Notes under the pieces: generated by a model | The model's database searches: none | The model's input: only the letters and a program-made list of their open reading frames with translations | What the model was told of the DNA's origin: nothing | Translations under genes and position numbers: made by a program | Source: Acidobacteriota bacterium | GTDB lineage: Bacteria > Acidobacteriota > UBA890 | Reading direction: 5' to 3' | NCBI GenBank assembly: GCA_022563115.1 | Contig: JADFNY010000166.1 | Coordinates: forward strand, 1-8,090 | Length of the DNA: 8,090 nucleotides | Shown: positions 5,336 to 8,090 of the stretch, piece after piece | Position numbering within the stretch: the stretch's first letter is position 1 | How the letters are laid out: each line of letters opens with the position of its first letter

Positions 5336-6445
5336 CTGCTCGAGCAGGCGGTCGATGTCGTCTTCGGAGTTCCACACGCCGGGCGATACACGGATGCCGC
5401 TCTCCCGCATGCTCACCGAGACCCTCGCCTCCAGGCACCGCTGGTAGGCGGCGCGGGTGCGTTCCGGGTCGTCGCACACGAGACGGAAGATCGACGAGCG
5501 GTGTCCGTCGGCCAGCGAGCTCTCGGCGCGGAAGCCCGCCGGCAACCCGTCGACAAGGCGATCGATCAAGGATCGAGTGTGGGCGAAAATACGCTCGATA
5601 CCGATCGCTGCGAGGAACTCGAGCGCGGCGGCCATCGGCATGCAGTTGAGGAACGATGCAGTCTCCGGCGCGTCCCAGCGCGCCGCGCCCGGCCGAAAGT
5701 CGACGCCGAGCTCTGTCAGCTTGTTGAAATCGTCGGCCCCAGCGACCGTCGTCCAGTTGACGACGGGTACCGGAAGCCGATCGACCCACGCCGGATCGAC
5801 GTAGAGGAGCCCGGTTCCGTAAGGCGACAGCATCCATTTATAGCCGGCGGTGGCGACCACGGCGGCTCCGGCGCTACGCACGTCGAGCGGCACCGCACAC
5901 ACCGCCTGGGAGGCGTCGATGAGGAACGCGATCTCACGATCACGACAGATCCGACCGATCGCCTCGACGTCGACCCGGTACCCGGTGGCGAAGTTCACCT
6001 GCCCGACAGCGACCACCCGGGTCGTGGGGCGCAACGCGTCGGCGATGCGATCGGGTGTCAGCCCACCGTCGGTCGGCACCATGGTGACCTCCACTCCGGC
6101 CGGACGAAGGGCGATCCAGGGCAGGTAGTTGGCGGGGAACTCTCCCGCCGGGATCACGACGTGATCGCCCGGATTCCAGTCGAGCCCCTCAGCGAGCAGC
6201 GCCACACCGGAGGAGGCGCCGGTGGTTACGGCCAAGTCGCCGGGATCACAGCCAAAGAAGGGTGCGGCCGCTCGCCGGACCCGGTCGGGCAGGGTGAAGT
6301 AGATGCTGTCGTCGATCGACGAAGGATCGCGCTTCCACCCGAGCGCCTCGCTCACGGCATCGATGGCGACCCGTGGGAAGGGACCGTGGTTGGCACCGTT
6401 GAGGTAGGCGGTGTCGCCGAGGTCGAAGTCGCTCTTCCAGCTCAC
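5315..6445 (-). CDS. class V PLP aminotransferase (cysteine desulfurase/isopenicillin epimerase-like fold)
   Basis: This 376-residue fold-type I PLP enzyme starts at a GTG (6445). It shows YLNGANHGPFP (14-24) at the N-terminus, TTGASSGVALLAEGL (74-88) for phosphate binding, GQVNFATGYRVDVEAI (148-163), FLIDASQAV (174-182) with D177 for the pyridine nitrogen, and ATAGYKWMLSPYGTG (198-212) with K203 as the predicted Schiff-base lysine. The end, IRVSPGVWNSEDDIDRLLEQL, is typical of the class. No catalytic cysteine loop of a true IscS/SufS desulfurase is apparent, so it is better called a generic class V aminotransferase, lyase or epimerase of unknown substrate. The start lies 13 nt after the stop of the vWA protein, with GAGGG about 10 nt upstream, so co-transcription is likely. 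Its last 21 bp overlap the converging methyltransferase. Confidence 0.92.
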   Translation of the reverse strand: MSWKSDFDLGDTAYLNGANHGPFPRVAIDAVSEALGWKRDPSSIDDSIYFTLPDRVRRAAAPFFGCDPGDLAVTTGASSGVALLAEGLDWNPGDHVVIPAGEFPANYLPWIALRPAGVEVTMVPTDGGLTPDRIADALRPTTRVVAVGQVNFATGYRVDVEAIGRICRDREIAFLIDASQAVCAVPLDVRSAGAAVVATAGYKWMLSPYGTGLLYVDPAWVDRLPVPVVNWTTVAGADDFNKLTELGVDFRPGAARWDAPETASFLNCMPMAAALEFLAAIGIERIFAHTRSLIDRLVDGLPAGFRAESSLADGHRSSIFRLVCDDPERTRAAYQRCLEARVSVSMRESGIRVSPGVWNSEDDIDRLLEQLARSSA

Positions 6446-6458
6446 CCCGCTGCCGCCC

Positions 6459-8090
6459 TCAACGGAGTTCCTCCGGGTAGTAGTCGCGGATCGCCTGCCA
6501 GACCCAGTACTCGTTTCCGTCGATGTCGATCGAGAGCAGGTCGAAGGCCCGCCAGGCGATCTGTTCGTCGGGATTGATCTGGGTGTAATACCCGCCGCTG
6601 CGGGCCGCCGCCTGCTTCATCAGGCTCCGCGACCAACGCTTGCCGACACCGATGCCGACGTAACGCACACCCTCGGGCACCAGCGCCGCCAGCTTCGCCG
6701 CGTCGCGCTCGCCCATGATCGGGATGCCGGAGCCGACGTGGACCAGATGCGGATTCCCGCCGGCGGCGATCAGCGCGTCGGTGATCGGCTTCACCCCGCG
6801 CAAGGCAGCGGCCAGATCGAGCGCGCCAACCAAATGCGTTTTTTCCAGCTTGGCCAGGGCCGCCTCGATGTGCGGACCGGTGGCGGTCTGTTTTTCGGTG
6901 AGACGAGTCAGCTTCGTCGAGGCCGTGACGATGCTGAACGTGTCGTCGTGCTCGGCGTTTTCCAAAAGTGAGCGAATCACGTCGATCTGTACGCGGGCCA
7001 ACAGCGGGTTACGATCGCCGGACGTCTCGAACAGAAACACCCAATCGCGCCGCTGGCGTTTTTGTTCGCTCGGCAGCAGCGGCCGGTGACGGAGCATCAG
7101 ATATTCGGAGCCCTCGTGCCGGGTCGAAGAGAATTGGGTTGATTGGGCCATTTGGGCCTCGTAGCCCGCGTCGTAGAGGTCGACGACGACGTCGCGGTCG
7201 AGGCGGGTGTTGGTCTGCTTCGCCGCAAGCGTTAGGTCGCCGTTGGTGCGCTGGGCCGTGACTTCGTGCGAGCGACACGTCCAGGGCCGTTCGGCGTGTC
7301 CGCGGACGTGAACCTTGAGCGTCCACTCGTCGACGACGCCCAGGTTATGTCCGGCGGGAAAGCGATAGCTGGTCCGCCCGTAGAGCGAATCGAGCCGCTG
7401 GGTGTAGCTGAGGATGATCCGTTTTTCCTGGCGGCCTTCGAGCGGGAAGACGCGCATCTTGAAGGTGCTGCCGTCGAGCCATTCCAACAGGGCCGGGTCT
7501 TGCATGCGGTATTTGATCGACTCGAACACCTCGCGGCCGTAGTTGCGTTCGACCATGCCGCCTTCCATTCGCTTGCCGGCCACATACATCGCCAGCCGCG
7601 AGATCGAGGCGTCCGGCGGCAGCGGGAAATAGAACGTCCCCTCGAGCCGCTGCGGCAGGTGGTTGAAATACGTCTGGTCGATCGTCGTGCGGGCAAAGCC
7701 ATCTTCGATGTGGACGTCGACGTGATACTTGCGGAGCGTGAAGCGGGCCTGCTTGCCCTCGTGCTCGACCAGCAGGGCCCCACCGGCGAAATCGCTCTCG
7801 GGCACCAGCGGCGCTTCGGCCGCGGCCATCAGGTCCTTGGTCCAATCGAGCGCGTGCGAGGCGCGGGGAGCGACCTGCACTTTGACATCGCCGGCCCGCA
7901 CACCGCGGCGCAAGATGACTTGCTGACCCGTGTGAATCTGTTGGCGGAGGCCGTCAATCTTGACTTTGCCTTGAGTTACCAGCACACGGTCCTCGCGCTC
8001 ATCCACGTCGACGGCGAAGCGGGTGCCGAGGGCGGAAATCTGCCGGTCGGGCGTTTTGACGATGAATGTTGCCGCATCGCCTCCCGTGCC
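6459..8090 (-). CDS. FecR-VIT-vWA domain protein, N-terminus beyond the window
   Basis: The frame is open to the right edge and gives 543 residues; an in-frame GTG at 8006 is not the start because the FecR domain runs through it. Residues 1-65 (numbered from the edge) read FIVKTPDRQISALGTRFAVDV...VLVTQGKVKIDGL...GQQVILRRG, a FecR-type periplasmic signalling domain. Residues about 108-245 are a VIT domain (LRKYHVDVHIEDGFARTTIDQTYFN, LEGTFYFPLPPDASI, MRVFPLEGRQEKRIILSY). Residues about 348-505 are a von Willebrand A domain (WVFLFETSGDRNPLLAR ... VGALDLAAAL ... YVGIGVGKRWSRSLMKQAAARSGGYY). The metal site is degenerate: ETSGD replaces DxSxS. FecR proteins usually relay signals to ECF sigma factors, and VIT-vWA pairs act in surface adhesion or assembly; the upstream region lies outside the window. 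The last 25 residues look foreign to the family. Confidence 0.9.
   Translation of the reverse strand, partial: GTGGDAATFIVKTPDRQISALGTRFAVDVDEREDRVLVTQGKVKIDGLRQQIHTGQQVILRRGVRAGDVKVQVAPRASHALDWTKDLMAAAEAPLVPESDFAGGALLVEHEGKQARFTLRKYHVDVHIEDGFARTTIDQTYFNHLPQRLEGTFYFPLPPDASISRLAMYVAGKRMEGGMVERNYGREVFESIKYRMQDPALLEWLDGSTFKMRVFPLEGRQEKRIILSYTQRLDSLYGRTSYRFPAGHNLGVVDEWTLKVHVRGHAERPWTCRSHEVTAQRTNGDLTLAAKQTNTRLDRDVVVDLYDAGYEAQMAQSTQFSSTRHEGSEYLMLRHRPLLPSEQKRQRRDWVFLFETSGDRNPLLARVQIDVIRSLLENAEHDDTFSIVTASTKLTRLTEKQTATGPHIEAALAKLEKTHLVGALDLAAALRGVKPITDALIAAGGNPHLVHVGSGIPIMGERDAAKLAALVPEGVRYVGIGVGKRWSRSLMKQAAARSGGYYTQINPDEQIAWRAFDLLSIDIDGNEYWVWQAIRDYYPEELR

Noticed and set aside
5501..6577. 358-codon plus-strand frame opposite the class V aminotransferase
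   Set aside because: D/G/R-rich shadow without motifs; the opposite strand carries an intact PLP enzyme.
8004..8006. GTG at 8006 as the start of the vWA protein
   Set aside because: The frame continues upstream to the window edge and encodes the first part of the FecR domain (FIVKTPDRQISALGTRF), so the gene is cut by the window rather than starting here.
1..8090. a defence, toxin-antitoxin or secondary-metabolite system
   Set aside because: A minimal nucleotidyltransferase-like domain hinted at a toxin-antitoxin pair, but its catalytic aspartates are missing and no HEPN partner is adjacent; no other system hallmarks were found.

Overview
The window is high-GC, densely coding bacterial DNA. 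Gene families, short gaps and mostly ATG/GTG starts suggest a Gram-negative environmental bacterium, possibly of the myxobacterial, deltaproteobacterial, acidobacterial or planctomycete kind. No taxonomic marker gene or RNA gene is present, so this is inference only.

Layout from left to right. (1) Positions 1-102 hold the 3' end of a forward gene of unknown function. (2) Positions 103-282, between two converging genes, hold a 125-bp imperfect palindrome that looks like a dispersed palindromic element and may also terminate transcription. (3) From 4520 back to 283 on the minus strand lie five closely spaced genes that look like one operon. In transcription order they are: a lysine-rich, histone-H1-like tail joined to a degenerate nucleotidyltransferase-like domain; a DUF429 RNase H-fold protein; a small single-pass membrane protein; a class III PLP aminotransferase of the AGXT2-like group; and a membrane-anchored or secreted TPR protein. 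A good sigma-70-like promoter (TTGACT, 17-nt spacer, GATAAG) stands before the first gene. (4) Positions 4521-4648 form a divergent promoter region. (5) 4649-5335 on the plus strand encodes a SAM-dependent methyltransferase resembling phospholipid N-methyltransferases, possibly read from a leaderless message. (6) Converging on it, with a 21-bp tail-to-tail overlap, is a class V PLP aminotransferase (6445-5315). (7) From the right edge down to 6459 lies a partial FecR-VIT-vWA surface/sensor protein. Its frame stays open to the edge, so its true start lies outside the window.

The most notable points are these. The last 25 residues of the vWA protein do not look like its own family; they resemble the 'SIDIDGN-(D/E)-YWVW' core of an unrelated methyltransferase family, which suggests a recombination junction or a chimeric assembly near 6536. 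The palindromic element at 108-232 is another. The Lys-rich-tail/pseudo-nucleotidyltransferase fusion carries a 15-bp tandem repeat in its tail. Nothing here forms a recognisable defence, CRISPR or secondary-metabolite system. The operon links metabolic (aminotransferase), nucleic-acid-associated (histone-like, DUF429) and envelope (membrane, TPR) proteins with no known shared pathway.
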